A program made the translations under genes and the position numbers. 64,000 bases of DNA from Alkalihalobacillus pseudalcaliphilus (GTDB lineage: Bacteria; Bacillota; Bacilli; Bacillales; Bacillaceae_D): positions 496,001 through 560,000 of the forward strand of contig NZ_JAQQWS010000001.1 in the NCBI RefSeq assembly GCF_028610675.1. Direction: 5' to 3'. How positions within the stretch are numbered: position 1 is the first letter of the stretch; each line of letters starts with the position of its first letter. Of this stretch, positions 53,496 to 63,705 are shown one piece after another. The notes beneath the pieces are model-generated. The model searched no databases. It was not told the DNA's origin and saw only the letters and a program-made list of their open reading frames with translations.

Positions 53496-54380
53496 CTACC
53501 CTTCTAATAGATAGTCCTTAAAATATTGTAAAGGTCTTGTTGCACCATCTTTAAAACTACTTGTGAAAACCGTTACCAATTGATAGTCAGGTGCGATAAT
53601 AATATACTGTCCTTCATGTCCAATCGCCAAAAAAATTGTACCTAGTTGATTGTCGGATGTTAGGTTCCACCAATGATATGCATATGAATAATTATCATCA
53701 GTTTTGACCTTTGCACTTGTAGATTCCTCAATCCAATGATATGATACGATTTGTTTGGATTTCCATACTCCATTTTTTATATATAGAGTACCAATTTTTA
53801 GCATATCAACCGTCTTCATCGTTAATCCAAATCCACCAATGGCTATTCCTTGAGCATCATGGTTCCACTTATAATCTGTTATTCCTAGAGGTGTAAATAG
53901 ATACTTTTTAGCGAAAACTTCTGTATTTAATCCCGTAGTCTTTTGTAAGATTGCACTTAATAATTGTGAAGAACCACAACTGTAGACCATTTCATTTCCA
54001 GGAGTATGATCAATTTCCTGCTGCAGTACAAAATGGACCCAATTTTTGCTGGGTATCATACCATTATTACCTGGCCAGTGTAATCCTGAAGTCATTGTCA
54101 GCAGATGCTTAATTGTAATTCTCCCATTTTCTTTATCTTTATTAAATTCCGGAAAGTAATGAACTATCGGTGTGTTAACATTTTCGATAAAACCTTTGTC
54201 AATCGCAATTCCAATCAGTGCGGATAAGACGCTTTTTGTGACAGAATATATTTTATATTGTTTTTCTTTCATTTTTTTGTTTCGATAATATTCAATAATC
54301 ACGGTATTATTCTTCTGTACAAGGACACTATCAATTTTATCTCTTTTTATCATTTTTTCAAAGTCGGTTAAAGATTTCAT
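53496..54380 (-). CDS. Serine hydrolase of the beta-lactamase/class C family
   Basis: 294 residues, no signal peptide. Catalytic SxxK in IYSVTKSVLSALIG, second-box tyrosine in MVYSCGSSQ, third box GHEGQYI; the domain spans nearly the whole protein. Related proteins are esterases or DD-peptidases. Fifteen bases from the tandem GNAT gene upstream, so probably co-transcribed. Substrate unknown. Confidence 0.85.
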   Translation of the reverse strand: MKSLTDFEKMIKRDKIDSVLVQKNNTVIIEYYRNKKMKEKQYKIYSVTKSVLSALIGIAIDKGFIENVNTPIVHYFPEFNKDKENGRITIKHLLTMTSGLHWPGNNGMIPSKNWVHFVLQQEIDHTPGNEMVYSCGSSQLLSAILQKTTGLNTEVFAKKYLFTPLGITDYKWNHDAQGIAIGGFGLTMKTVDMLKIGTLYIKNGVWKSKQIVSYHWIEESTSAKVKTDDNYSYAYHWWNLTSDNQLGTIFLAIGHEGQYIIIAPDYQLVTVFTSSFKDGATRPLQYFKDYLLEG

Positions 54381-54395
54381 TCTCTTGGTATCCCC

Positions 54396-55325
54396 CTACA
54401 TATTAATCCAATATCTCTTTTCTTCTTTTTTAATTTCAAATCCAATGGATTTATAAAGTTTTAATGCAGATTCATTTTTAGTTTCTACAAGAAGCTGTAT
54501 GTAATCAAGATTGCATTTTTGTAAATGACGGATTCCTTCTGTTATTAAATGTTTTGCAAGACCACAACTTCTCCAATCAGGCTTAACAAAAACATTTTCT
54601 ATTGTGCCTATATTCTCATCTGATTCCTTCCAAGCCATAACACTGCCAATAATTTCAGTGTTGTAAAAAGCAGTAATTGAAGTCCAATATGGATTACTCT
54701 TAAATTCACGTAATTTCTGTAATCCTGTAGGATTTTCTGACCAAATTTCATTTTCCGCCTGCAAATATTTTATTTCTTCTTCGTAGGTGTTCATATTCCA
54801 ATGTATTATATTTTCACTAGTTAGCTTAAAGTTTGTTGGGGATAAATCTTTATCTATTTCAATATTCATCCAATAAAGACTCTCAAAATGTGTAAATCCT
54901 CTTGATTCAAAATAAGAATTTTCTTTTATTTCACTTGCATAGTTACCCACACATAATTTTGTAGGAAACTGTGGTGGTAGTTTATTCTTAAGTAATTTAG
55001 CCCTTTGTAGTAAACGTTCGTAAAGGATGTCCCTAATCTCATTATGACTTTCCCAATCCGGATCAACTTTAATATTTAAATAGATTAAATGGTTGGCATC
55101 TCCTTGATAATCTTCCGCAACCAAATTAATCGCTTGCACATGTCCTTTTGCAATCATAAATCCTTTGTTAAAAATACAGTGTACATCATCCCAGGTGTTT
55201 ACTGGACCCGGCCACCAATAGATCACATTTTCTTCGTATTTGATCAATTTTTTATATAATAGTACTACTGAATCCCAGTCTTGTTCCTGATAGCTTCTTA
55301 TGTAAAAATCTCCATCTACAGTCAT
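54396..55325 (-). CDS. Two-domain GNAT acetyltransferase
   Basis: 309 residues. The second half carries a clear acetyl-CoA motif (NVFVKPDWRSCGLAKHLITE) and LVETKNESALKLYKSIGFEI; the first half (about 5-135) is a diverged GNAT copy. This tandem layout is seen in mycothiol-synthase-like and several Bacillus enzymes. Substrate unknown. Confidence 0.82.
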   Translation of the reverse strand: MTVDGDFYIRSYQEQDWDSVVLLYKKLIKYEENVIYWWPGPVNTWDDVHCIFNKGFMIAKGHVQAINLVAEDYQGDANHLIYLNIKVDPDWESHNEIRDILYERLLQRAKLLKNKLPPQFPTKLCVGNYASEIKENSYFESRGFTHFESLYWMNIEIDKDLSPTNFKLTSENIIHWNMNTYEEEIKYLQAENEIWSENPTGLQKLREFKSNPYWTSITAFYNTEIIGSVMAWKESDENIGTIENVFVKPDWRSCGLAKHLITEGIRHLQKCNLDYIQLLVETKNESALKLYKSIGFEIKKEEKRYWINM

Positions 55326-55482
55326 TATATAATACCCCTTATTTTTTTTATATCATATTAGTTGCCCGAATTTTTATATATCTTAATAATATATCTTATT
55401 GAACCAAACTGTCCGTTAGATTACACTTTTTCACAATCTTATTACTAACGTTCATATTTATTACTTAAAGTGCAATTTTTAA

Positions 55483-56187
55483 TTAAGGCCCCTCATGAGG
55501 TGGATTTAAGTAATGTTCAGCAAAATCTTCTTTGTAAGGCGTGTTAGTTTCAAGAATTCTTTCGGAAGCCCTTTTTGTATCATATGGAGTTACCTTTAAT
55601 TCAACTTCTGGACCGAGTAAAGCCCAACAGGCTCCATTTGCTCGACTTTGTAATCCAACACTTCCCGCATTTATAATGCGTTTATCATTAACATTGCGAT
55701 CAAACTGGATGTGGGTATGACCACAAACGATAATATTTTGTGAGACATTTTTAATCATTGGTCGAATTTCGTTATCAGTAGTATTTATTCTAATCGCCTC
55801 TTCATCGCTACGGGGAGAACCATGCACAAATAAGACTTCTCCCAAGCCATCAATGCTCAAAGTAGTTTTTTCTGGTAAACTCTTTAGGAATCTTAATTGC
55901 TCTTCTGTCAATTGATCTGCACACCAGTGATTTAATTCAGTTGTAAAGTCATCCAATCCTTGTTCTTTCCCATGACGATAAGATACTTCACGATCAGCGT
56001 TACCTCTAATAAAAATAAACTCATCCTTATAGTCCATCAAAAGATCCATTACTTGACGTGGTTCGGGTCCCCAAGCTAAATCCCCACCTACTACAACTTG
56101 ATCAATATTAGCTTTTCTAATATCTTCTAAAACTGTTTTTAATGCCGAATAGTTTGCATGAATATCGTAAATAGCAGCAACACGCAT
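55483..56187 (-). CDS. Metallophosphoesterase, YfcE/MJ0936-type
   Basis: 234 residues from ATG 56187 behind GGAGGTG. Metal motifs in order: DIHANYSAL, GGDLAWGP, RGNADRE, VHGSPRSDE, CGHTHIQFD. This is a calcineurin-like phosphodiesterase with a two-metal centre. Substrate unknown; family members hydrolyse cyclic or phosphodiester bonds. Confidence 0.88.
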   Translation of the reverse strand: MRVAAIYDIHANYSALKTVLEDIRKANIDQVVVGGDLAWGPEPRQVMDLLMDYKDEFIFIRGNADREVSYRHGKEQGLDDFTTELNHWCADQLTEEQLRFLKSLPEKTTLSIDGLGEVLFVHGSPRSDEEAIRINTTDNEIRPMIKNVSQNIIVCGHTHIQFDRNVNDKRIINAGSVGLQSRANGACWALLGPEVELKVTPYDTKRASERILETNTPYKEDFAEHYLNPPHEGP

Positions 56188-56250
56188 TAAAATACACCTC
56201 CTCCATTGCAAATTATACTCCATTTCGTTTCTATTAATTAATGAACATCA

Positions 56251-56738
56251 TTAATAACTCCTTTTATCCATAGCAATTCTTATCGGTGATTTAAAAGATG
56301 GGTATTTAACCCTCCTATTAAAAGGACAAGAAAATTTTTCACTTATATCCTGAATAATGCTATTCAAGTAGACAGTACTTTTATTTCGAGGTAATTTAAG
56401 CCAAGATTTTATAATTTTATTTTGTATTTTAGGCTGCTTTTCCCATGATAAAAATATGGATCTTATGTTTTCTGAATCAAGAAATCCGTATCCACTTGGT
56501 GCAACGAAAAGCCTCTGAGTTGCCTTTATTAATAAGGTATTCTGGCATTAATTGGTTGCATTTTACACACCTATCAATTAATTTCTGTTTAGGATGAAAA
56601 GTGCAGTGATCAAAGAATTTAATTTGGTGCAAAATACTATGATATCCTTCGCTCAAGCAACTAGGACAATATGACAAATGAGTGTGAAAATAATTAATTT
56701 CATGCTTAATGTTTGGAATGTAAACATTGAAATTACTT
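56251..56738 (-). pseudogene. TniQ/TnsD relic with zinc finger
   Basis: SYCPSCLSEGYHSILHQIKF, FDHCTFHPKQKLIDRCVKCN and SEAFRC form a TniQ finger much like that at 45316-46773. After FRC the frame shifts to GYGFLDSENIRSIFLSWEKQ, with a tail ending SPIRIAMDKRSY-stop. The N-terminus is blocked by a stop at about 56742 and much of the body is missing. It is a remnant of another Tn7-like element or a duplicated target selector. Confidence 0.78.
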
Positions 56739-56763
56739 TAATATACAACTTCTCTAAAGTTTC

Positions 56764-58137
56764 TTAATCTCTCCTTAATAACAATGTAACTTCTAACCCT
56801 CCTTCTTCCCTATTTTTTAAAATGATAGTTCCTCCATGACTTTCTATATTCTTCTTACTAATAGCTAAACCAAGGCCAATATGACTACTATCCTTTCGGG
56901 ATTGTTCTGATTGATATAATGGCTTCAAAACATGTTCAATATCTGAATCAGCTATTCCATGACCTTGATCTTTTATAAAAATACTTAACCAATTGTTATC
57001 TTCTTTTGCTGTGATATTGATAATTCCGTTTATTGGACTAAATCTAATGGCATTGGAGATAATATTCTCAATTGCTTGATACAGTAAAAAATGATCGGCA
57101 TGAATGCTAATTGGTCCGATTTTTACAATTGCTCTTAACTTTTTTTGTTGTTTTTGATACTCTAAACCATTTAGTATGTCTTTTATCAATATGTTTAGAT
57201 CTATTTTTTCTTTTGAAATATGCTTACTTAGGTAATAAGAGCGATTATACTTTGCTAATAAACTTAATAATTGGTCCATTTTAAATGCTTGAATTTCCGC
57301 TTTTCGAATATACTTTTCTCTTTTTTCTTCACTTGTGGCTAATCCATTTGTCAAACCTGCCAAATAGCCTTTTAAACCGAATAATGGCGTCCTTAAATCA
57401 TGTACAATCGATGAAACAAATAAATTTCGGTCGTTTTCATACTGACTTCTTTGTTTTTTTAAAGTAGCTAAGTGCTGATTCATTTCCTCATATCCTGAAG
57501 ATAAATTATTAATTTCTCGTATTCTCGAGGTCATAACTTTTATAGAATGGTTTTCATTAGCTATTTCTTTAAAAGCCTTATTTAATGCAATAATTGGCTT
57601 AATCATTTCTTTTCTGACTAAGAATAAAAAGGCGAATAAGATGATAAGGATAACAATTATTATCATTAGCATCATAACGGACTCACTTGAGCTAGAATTT
57701 TTAATGGCTAAATTTTGAGCATTCGGACTTGTGTAAATATAACCTAATATTTGGTTATTTATATCTAATACGGTTGTCTTATATGAAGATTCTGTGATTA
57801 AATTCCCATGGTTATCGATGATAGCTCCTTGTTCGTCGCGTATATTTTTATAAATTAACTCGTTAGAGGCATTAAAAATTTCAACATTAACCCCCTCTTT
57901 CTCTAACACATTATGTAAATGCTGTATTTTTTCCTGAGACTGATTAAAAATTTCCTCGATTAACAATTGATCTCTCAGCCAAATGTTTGGGTTATCAAAA
58001 TAATTAGATTCACTAAAATAATCATGCAATACACTATCATATATCCTTAATAAAATAAGAGGAATGGCAATTAAACAAATTGAAAAAAAGACTAAAAGCC
58101 AATTAATAGGGAATGATTTCTCATTCTGCATCTTCAT
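56764..58137 (-). CDS. Sensor histidine kinase
   Basis: 457 residues. Membrane helix near residues 13-33, a short external loop, a second helix (about 160-180), HAMP-like region, H in IVHDLRTPLFGLKGYL, N-box AIENIISNAIRFS, and G-boxes KDQGHGIADSD and GLGLAISKKN. It overlaps the response regulator gene by 17 bases. The system is divergent from an ABC transporter, as in antimicrobial-peptide or cell-wall stress systems. Confidence 0.88.
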   Translation of the reverse strand: MKMQNEKSFPINWLLVFFSICLIAIPLILLRIYDSVLHDYFSESNYFDNPNIWLRDQLLIEEIFNQSQEKIQHLHNVLEKEGVNVEIFNASNELIYKNIRDEQGAIIDNHGNLITESSYKTTVLDINNQILGYIYTSPNAQNLAIKNSSSSESVMMLMIIIVILIILFAFLFLVRKEMIKPIIALNKAFKEIANENHSIKVMTSRIREINNLSSGYEEMNQHLATLKKQRSQYENDRNLFVSSIVHDLRTPLFGLKGYLAGLTNGLATSEEKREKYIRKAEIQAFKMDQLLSLLAKYNRSYYLSKHISKEKIDLNILIKDILNGLEYQKQQKKLRAIVKIGPISIHADHFLLYQAIENIISNAIRFSPINGIINITAKEDNNWLSIFIKDQGHGIADSDIEHVLKPLYQSEQSRKDSSHIGLGLAISKKNIESHGGTIILKNREEGGLEVTLLLRRD

Positions 58138-58822
58138 CTACCATAATTAAGCGATAACCTAGTGTTCTAATATTTTTTAACTTTAAAATATGATTATATT
58201 CAGCTAATTTGTCTCTTAACTTAGTTATGTATACTCTAATAATTTGCGGGTCATAATATTCATCTCTCCATACTCTTTGTAAAATTTGGTCATAAGAAAG
58301 AACATTCCCTATATTTGAATATAAGTAAGAAAACAATCTAAATTCATTGATGCTCATGTCAACTTTCTTTCCTAAAATGTAAATTTCCATAGAAGAATGG
58401 TCAATATGCACTACTGAAGTGCCTCCTCTTTGATCGTTATTTCGTTTACTATTAAATTGCTGTCTCCTACTAGTGGCATTAACACGAGCTACTACTTCCG
58501 CAGGGCTAGAAGATTTAGTTATGTAATCATCTGCTCCAATTGTCAAGCCTCTTATTTTATCAATATCACCGTCTCTTGCACTAAGAAATAAAATTGGTAT
58601 TGTACTAAATTCACGTATTTTTTTACACAGTGAAAATCCATCCTCACCAGGCATCATCACATCTAATAGAATAATATCTACTAAACTTTGTTTTAAAATT
58701 GCTAATGCTTCCTCAGAGTTAGACGACGTATAGATATTGTATCCACCCGCTTCTAAGTAATCACTCATTAGCTCTAAAATATCTTGCTGATCATCAACTA
58801 ACAATATATTTGTTTTTAACAA
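58121..58822 (-). CDS. OmpR-family response regulator
   Basis: About 233 residues. TTG 58822 lies nine bases after GGGAGG; the ATG at 58831 touches the ribosome binding site. Receiver with aspartate in IILLDVMMPGEDG and lysine in DYITKSSSP; C-terminal winged helix with EFRLFSYLYSNIG. Likely binds the repeats at 58882-58930 and controls the divergent transporter. Confidence 0.88.
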   Translation of the reverse strand: MLKTNILLVDDQQDILELMSDYLEAGGYNIYTSSNSEEALAILKQSLVDIILLDVMMPGEDGFSLCKKIREFSTIPILFLSARDGDIDKIRGLTIGADDYITKSSSPAEVVARVNATSRRQQFNSKRNNDQRGGTSVVHIDHSSMEIYILGKKVDMSINEFRLFSYLYSNIGNVLSYDQILQRVWRDEYYDPQIIRVYITKLRDKLAEYNHILKLKNIRTLGYRLIMVDEDAE

Positions 58823-58881
58823 ACTTTTCATCCTCCCTTTCCATTTCAAGTATATTATTACAAATTAATGAATTCAATTAG

Positions 58882-58930
58882 TCATTTATAAACGTTTCTT
58901 AATTATTCATTTATAAATCGCTTATAAATG
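58882..58930. promoter_or_regulatory. Repeats in the regulator/ABC transporter divergent region
   Basis: TCATTTATAAACG (58882-58894) and TCATTTATAAATCG (58907-58920) are direct repeats 25 bases apart; the second pairs with CTTATAAATG (58921-58930) as a palindrome. Likely response-regulator sites. Confidence 0.5.
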
Positions 58931-58984
58931 AAATATAGTCAATTTATATTTCATGGTTAGAGTTATTGCAAGGAGGTTTTAATA

Positions 58985-59752
58985 ATGAACATATTAACAG
59001 GACATTCCATTACAAAAAGATTTGGTGAACATGAAAAAAACAGTGTATACGCGTTAAAATCCGTTGATGTCACTTTTGAGAAAGGATCATTTACTGCCAT
59101 AATGGGAACGAGTGGCTCTGGGAAATCTACTCTTCTTAACATTATCTCAGGTTTAGATAAACCTACTAAAGGCTCTTTGTTTTTCAATGATATTAATTTA
59201 AATGAGCTCGATGATCACCAATTAACTTCGATGAGAAATAAATACTATGGATTTATCTTTCAGTACTTTCATTTGATTCCAGTAATGAATGTAATTGATA
59301 ACATCACACTACCTAAATACTTCACTAAGGAAAAACAAAGTAAAAATGCTTTTACAGATAGAGCAATGAGCATTTTGAATGATTTAGGCATTAGGCACTT
59401 AGCAAAATCCTTCCCTGCAGAACTATCTGGTGGACAACAACAACGTGTTGCCATTGCCAGAGCTTTGATCAATCAGCCTGAAATATTGTTAGCTGATGAA
59501 CCTACAGGAAGCCTTGATTCAAATACGTCCACGTTGGTCATGAAACAGTTACAAAGATTGAATACTGAACATAATCAAACGATAATAACGGTTACGCATG
59601 ATGCCAACGTCGCTGCTCATGCCGATAGGGTCTTAATGATGCATGATGGTTATATTGTCAAAGAGCAAATTTTATCTAAATTAGATAGTCATGAGACGAA
59701 AGTCATCTATTTATCACAATTACTTAATGGTATTGGGAGAGAACACAAATGA
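58985..59752 (+). CDS. ABC transporter ATP-binding protein (MacB/LolD type)
   Basis: 255 residues. Walker A GTSGSGKST, signature LSGGQQQRVAIARAL, Walker B ILLADEPTGSLD, H-loop VTHD. This is the subfamily that powers FtsX-type permeases for lipids, peptides or signalling. The ATG follows AAGGAGG. It overlaps the permease by four bases. Confidence 0.93.
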   Translation: MNILTGHSITKRFGEHEKNSVYALKSVDVTFEKGSFTAIMGTSGSGKSTLLNIISGLDKPTKGSLFFNDINLNELDDHQLTSMRNKYYGFIFQYFHLIPVMNVIDNITLPKYFTKEKQSKNAFTDRAMSILNDLGIRHLAKSFPAELSGGQQQRVAIARALINQPEILLADEPTGSLDSNTSTLVMKQLQRLNTEHNQTIITVTHDANVAAHADRVLMMHDGYIVKEQILSKLDSHETKVIYLSQLLNGIGREHK

Positions 59753-62316
59753 AATTAATTAAACTAGCTTTCCAACTAGTATATGAACAGAAATTCCGAA
59801 ATCTCCTAATCATTTTTGGGATTAGCTTAGGGGCTATCATCATTACCTCTTCCCAAATCTTTATTGCTTCAATTGAAGAGTCGAATGAGATTTCTGTAAA
59901 GGAACTTTACGGAGAAATTGATTTATATGTTGGACATCAACTAAATCTTTCGCATGAATCAAAAGACCCGGTCTCAAGTAATGATATCAATCAAATTAGA
60001 AGCCTTGATCAGGTTAAAGAACTCACACCAGTTTCCTATCCTTATCTTGGTATGGAAATCGAATACGAAATGCACGATGATATTTATGTAGGTTTTAGAA
60101 ATGAACCGCTTGCATATGAAACGACTATGGTTGAGATTGGTGAGCAAGATATCCCTGGCCCAGCCGAAGTGATTGTTTCACCGTCTTATGCAAAATCAAA
60201 GGATATTAATGTGGGCGATTTAATTCAACTTCCTTTCCCACCTAATAAAGAGCAGCAAGTAAAAGTAGTTGGGTTGTCTGAGGATAGAGAGTATTTAAAA
60301 CGAGTGTTAGTTTTTAATTATGATTGGTTAGTATCCGTAACTAGAGAAGGTCCAAATATGTTAATGCTTAGTCTAGACTCCTATCGATCTAAACAAATAG
60401 TTGGTGAACAAATTAATATGATTAACCCAAACTTAAATATAGATTTTCTAAACGAGGCTGATGAGCAACGCGAAAATATAGGTGGCCTCTATCCAATATT
60501 AACCGCACTTAATGTGGCTATTCTTATTATCAGTGGGATGCTTTTAATTAGCATTCTTCAAATATCTACTCAGAATCGGCTGAAACAATATGCTTTGATG
60601 AGAATTATTGGTGCCTCTAAAAGAAAGATTTTTCATTTAAGCCTATTGGAATCGTTTATTATTGGTAGTATAGGCTTGTTAATTGGTATAGGTGTAGGGA
60701 TTATCGCTCCTTTACTAATACTTAAAAACTCACTGTCATTTGTTGATATAGAAATCACTAATGTATCAATACCTTGGTTAAACATAATTCTCTATAGTAT
60801 TATCTACATGCTGCTTATGATAGCCTCTTCTTCTATCCCAGCTATGAAAGCCAGCCAATCTCCACCTATTGAAGTTTACCAAAACTCTAGTAAGAGTCAT
60901 GCAATCTATCGAATTAAACATAGGAATTTCATGACAGGATTCATACTGTGTATTTTTATATCTCTGTCTAGTATTCTTATCAATCATCCAACTTTGCATA
61001 TCCTTTCTATTATTGCTCTATTTAGTTTAATGATACTTTCTACTACTTATTTTTTACATTACGGTTTTAAGACATGTATCTTTTTTATGGATAAATTCAA
61101 GGTTGACAATTATTTGAAGTTGACACCACTTAATGCATTAAAACAGATACAAAAAAACAAGCAAATCGCGGTCATTTTATTGATAAGTATTTCAATTAGC
61201 ATTATAGGTTTTACTACTTTAGAAAGTATGAAGAAAACATCAATAAACCAGTTATTTAACCTCAATCCAACTGATTATAAAGTCACAGAAATGGCTTACG
61301 GAAATGAAAGGATAAATTCTGAAGGATTTACTTCAGAGTTATTTAATCGATTAATTGAATTAGACAATGTTGATAAGCATTCATTGTTTTTTACTAAGCC
61401 AGTAATGGGGCTGACTTTAAATTTACCAAATCAGGAAGCTGGGCTTTATTCAATTGAAGAATCTAATACACGGCAAGCCTTGGTTAGGGTAGTCGGTACT
61501 GATATAGAAACGTTAATGAACACCACACATACCATAGAAGGGCGAAAAGATATAAATGCACTAGAAGCTGATGAGGCTATCATTACTTTAAGGACAGCGA
61601 ATATTACGGGTTACACCATTGGAGATGTAGTAGAAGTACTCGATGAAGTAAGTAATGATACTTATCAAATTAGAATTGGGATGATTATTGATAATAGTAG
61701 TATGCTAGGGGAAGAAACTGATTTTACACTTTTATTAAGTTCTTTTCAGATGGAAGATATATTTGGAATTGTGAGTCATTCAGAATTACTAATTAATTCT
61801 AGTGAGAGTGAGATAATTGATCAAAAGATATTAGAGTCTATAATTAATGAGCTGAGTCTTCAGAAAGAAGTTGCCATTTATAACCGGTATGAGTCAGTAA
61901 ATGAATTTTTAGAACAATATAACCAACGGTTGATTATTTTAGTTTTAGCTGCTGCCTTCATGATAGGTTTATCTATTATTGGTTTAATGAATAACTCAAT
62001 TAGTAGTATCAAAGAAAGACTACCAGAGCTATCTACCTTAAGAGCCATTGGCTTAAGTAAAAAAAGACAAACCTACTCTTTAATAATAGAGGGTGCAGTA
62101 TTATCGACTATTTGTGGTAGTATTGCCGTTATGATATCCTTATGGATTTCTATTCACCTGAACTTGTCTTTTAATAGCAAAATTATTACTTTACCAATTA
62201 ATGCGTCTTTTACAATTTTACTATTATCACCAATAATTGGTATGAGTGCCTTTTTAGCCCCTTCTATTTGGGCCTCTAGAAAAGATATTTTATCAAATAT
62301 TGTATCAAGAACTTGA
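59749..62316 (+). CDS. FtsX/MacB-type ABC permease
   Basis: 855 residues with about ten membrane helices in two FtsX units: helix 1 near residue 20, an external domain to about 245, helices at 255-370 containing MRIIGASKRKIFHLSL, a middle pair near 390-430, a second external domain (500-720) and final helices with TLRAIGLSKKRQ. The duplicated layout resembles cell-envelope stress and antimicrobial-peptide permeases. With the adjacent kinase and regulator it probably forms a detoxification module. Confidence 0.88.
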   Translation: MKLIKLAFQLVYEQKFRNLLIIFGISLGAIIITSSQIFIASIEESNEISVKELYGEIDLYVGHQLNLSHESKDPVSSNDINQIRSLDQVKELTPVSYPYLGMEIEYEMHDDIYVGFRNEPLAYETTMVEIGEQDIPGPAEVIVSPSYAKSKDINVGDLIQLPFPPNKEQQVKVVGLSEDREYLKRVLVFNYDWLVSVTREGPNMLMLSLDSYRSKQIVGEQINMINPNLNIDFLNEADEQRENIGGLYPILTALNVAILIISGMLLISILQISTQNRLKQYALMRIIGASKRKIFHLSLLESFIIGSIGLLIGIGVGIIAPLLILKNSLSFVDIEITNVSIPWLNIILYSIIYMLLMIASSSIPAMKASQSPPIEVYQNSSKSHAIYRIKHRNFMTGFILCIFISLSSILINHPTLHILSIIALFSLMILSTTYFLHYGFKTCIFFMDKFKVDNYLKLTPLNALKQIQKNKQIAVILLISISISIIGFTTLESMKKTSINQLFNLNPTDYKVTEMAYGNERINSEGFTSELFNRLIELDNVDKHSLFFTKPVMGLTLNLPNQEAGLYSIEESNTRQALVRVVGTDIETLMNTTHTIEGRKDINALEADEAIITLRTANITGYTIGDVVEVLDEVSNDTYQIRIGMIIDNSSMLGEETDFTLLLSSFQMEDIFGIVSHSELLINSSESEIIDQKILESIINELSLQKEVAIYNRYESVNEFLEQYNQRLIILVLAAAFMIGLSIIGLMNNSISSIKERLPELSTLRAIGLSKKRQTYSLIIEGAVLSTICGSIAVMISLWISIHLNLSFNSKIITLPINASFTILLLSPIIGMSAFLAPSIWASRKDILSNIVSRT

Positions 62317-62378
62317 TTTAAGTTCTTACTATTTTTTGTACAATTATTACTCTAACATTATCCGGGATTATTAAGAGT

Positions 62379-62435
62379 ATAGCACTTGTGGGTACTAGCA
62401 TGAACATGGGATGCGAATATGATCACAAGTGCTAT
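62379..62435. repeat. Perfect 12-bp inverted repeat after the permease
   Basis: ATAGCACTTGTG (62379-62390) and CACAAGTGCTAT (62424-62435), 33-base loop, no strong T-run. The rest of 62317-62692 shows no gene. Confidence 0.5.
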
Positions 62436-62692
62436 CATTTATGATTTTCCTATAGATTTGCCTCAATCCGTGAACAACATTCCATTTGTTCTTTTTATGT
62501 TACGTTTAATAAACCCCTGACTGAACATTCATGAAAATATTGATAGTAAAAAAATAAGGATTGTTACTACAACAAGTCACATTCAAACAGGTATCAATAT
62601 TTAAAATATTATGAATTAATTGTTACTTTTCTATTTACAACAACGCTCAGTGTAATTATCTAACAATCTTGCCGTCTTACTAAATGGGCTAT

Positions 62693-63226
62693 TTAAAAAG
62701 TATGTAAATAGTTTTGGTCCAATACCTTGTAGTAATAAACGGTTGTGTCTAGTTTGCCTGTACTGGATAAAGCATAATTAGGTATTTGCCCGGCTTCTAG
62801 ATAACCTAGTGACTGATATAGATAATTTGAAGCGTCACCCTTCCTTGTATCTAATATCATTAAAGAGCGATTATGTTCACGAGCGATTTCTTCTGCTTTT
62901 ACCATCAATTGACGTCCAATACCCTTTCGTCTGTAATCTGGATGTGTCATCAACTTCGCAATCTCACTTCTATGTGTAGCATTTTGTTTGGTCGCTAGTT
63001 CCAATTGGACACTTCCAACTATTTTTTCATTTATTTTTGCTACAAGTAATAAATTCGAAGGAGTTATAACCGATTTAATATATTCGGTTGCGACGTCTTT
63101 CTTTAAAGGTGCTAAAAAGCCTATCGACGCATCGTCTTCTACTACTTTTATTAACAAGTCACACAATTCATTGATTTGAACAGAGCTAAGCTCTTTTATC
63201 TCTTCTATACTAATTTGTTTTGACAA
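62693..63226 (-). CDS. GNAT acetyltransferase
   Basis: 177 residues: IAKLMTHPDYRRKGIGRQLM is the acetyl-CoA loop; NYLYQSLGYLEAGQIPNYAL follows. A common single-domain N-acetyltransferase of Bacillus; substrate unknown. Start MSKQISIEEIKELSS behind GAGGG. Confidence 0.88.
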   Translation of the reverse strand: MSKQISIEEIKELSSVQINELCDLLIKVVEDDASIGFLAPLKKDVATEYIKSVITPSNLLLVAKINEKIVGSVQLELATKQNATHRSEIAKLMTHPDYRRKGIGRQLMVKAEEIAREHNRSLMILDTRKGDASNYLYQSLGYLEAGQIPNYALSSTGKLDTTVYYYKVLDQNYLHTF

Positions 63227-63373
63227 TGCAAATCCCTCGCTTTTGTAAAAATCATTCTAATTGATATATTGTATACTTTACTTTTAAAGCCATCTTTAAT
63301 TAAGTTAGATTTCATCACATCATTTTAAGAGAATTCTTAATGAGCTCTCATTGAGGTGAAAGTTCCGTTTCTT

Positions 63374-63646
63374 TTATGAAAACACCTTAAAATCTCGATC
63401 TTTTTCATAACCTTTTGAACCTGGTTCCACTACAAGCTCTTTATATGTTAGCTCACTTGCTCCAAAGGTGAGGAAATTCCTTTGTGCTTGTCTCAAAGAA
63501 ACTTGATTAGCTCCACCTCCATAGTCTGGATCTTCATTTTGAACGAAATCATCTTCCCAATAACAAACCTCACATATGTCATAACTATCCCGTACTGCTT
63601 CAGCAAGCGTCTTATAACCACAACAAGGGCATGTGTACTTTCTCAT
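63374..63646 (-). CDS. CPCC-family cysteine-rich protein
   Basis: 90 residues: YTCPCCGYKTL and ICEVCYWEDD supply two zinc-binding cysteine pairs, followed by NQVSLRQAQRNFLTFGAS, the family signature. Function unknown; such proteins are small, cytoplasmic and widespread in Bacillus. ATG follows AGGAGG. Confidence 0.88.
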   Translation of the reverse strand: MRKYTCPCCGYKTLAEAVRDSYDICEVCYWEDDFVQNEDPDYGGGANQVSLRQAQRNFLTFGASELTYKELVVEPGSKGYEKDRDFKVFS

Positions 63647-63705
63647 TTAAAAACCTCCTAGGTGTAATGACTATCTCACCTTAAAAATCCACCTATTCTA
63701 ACCTA

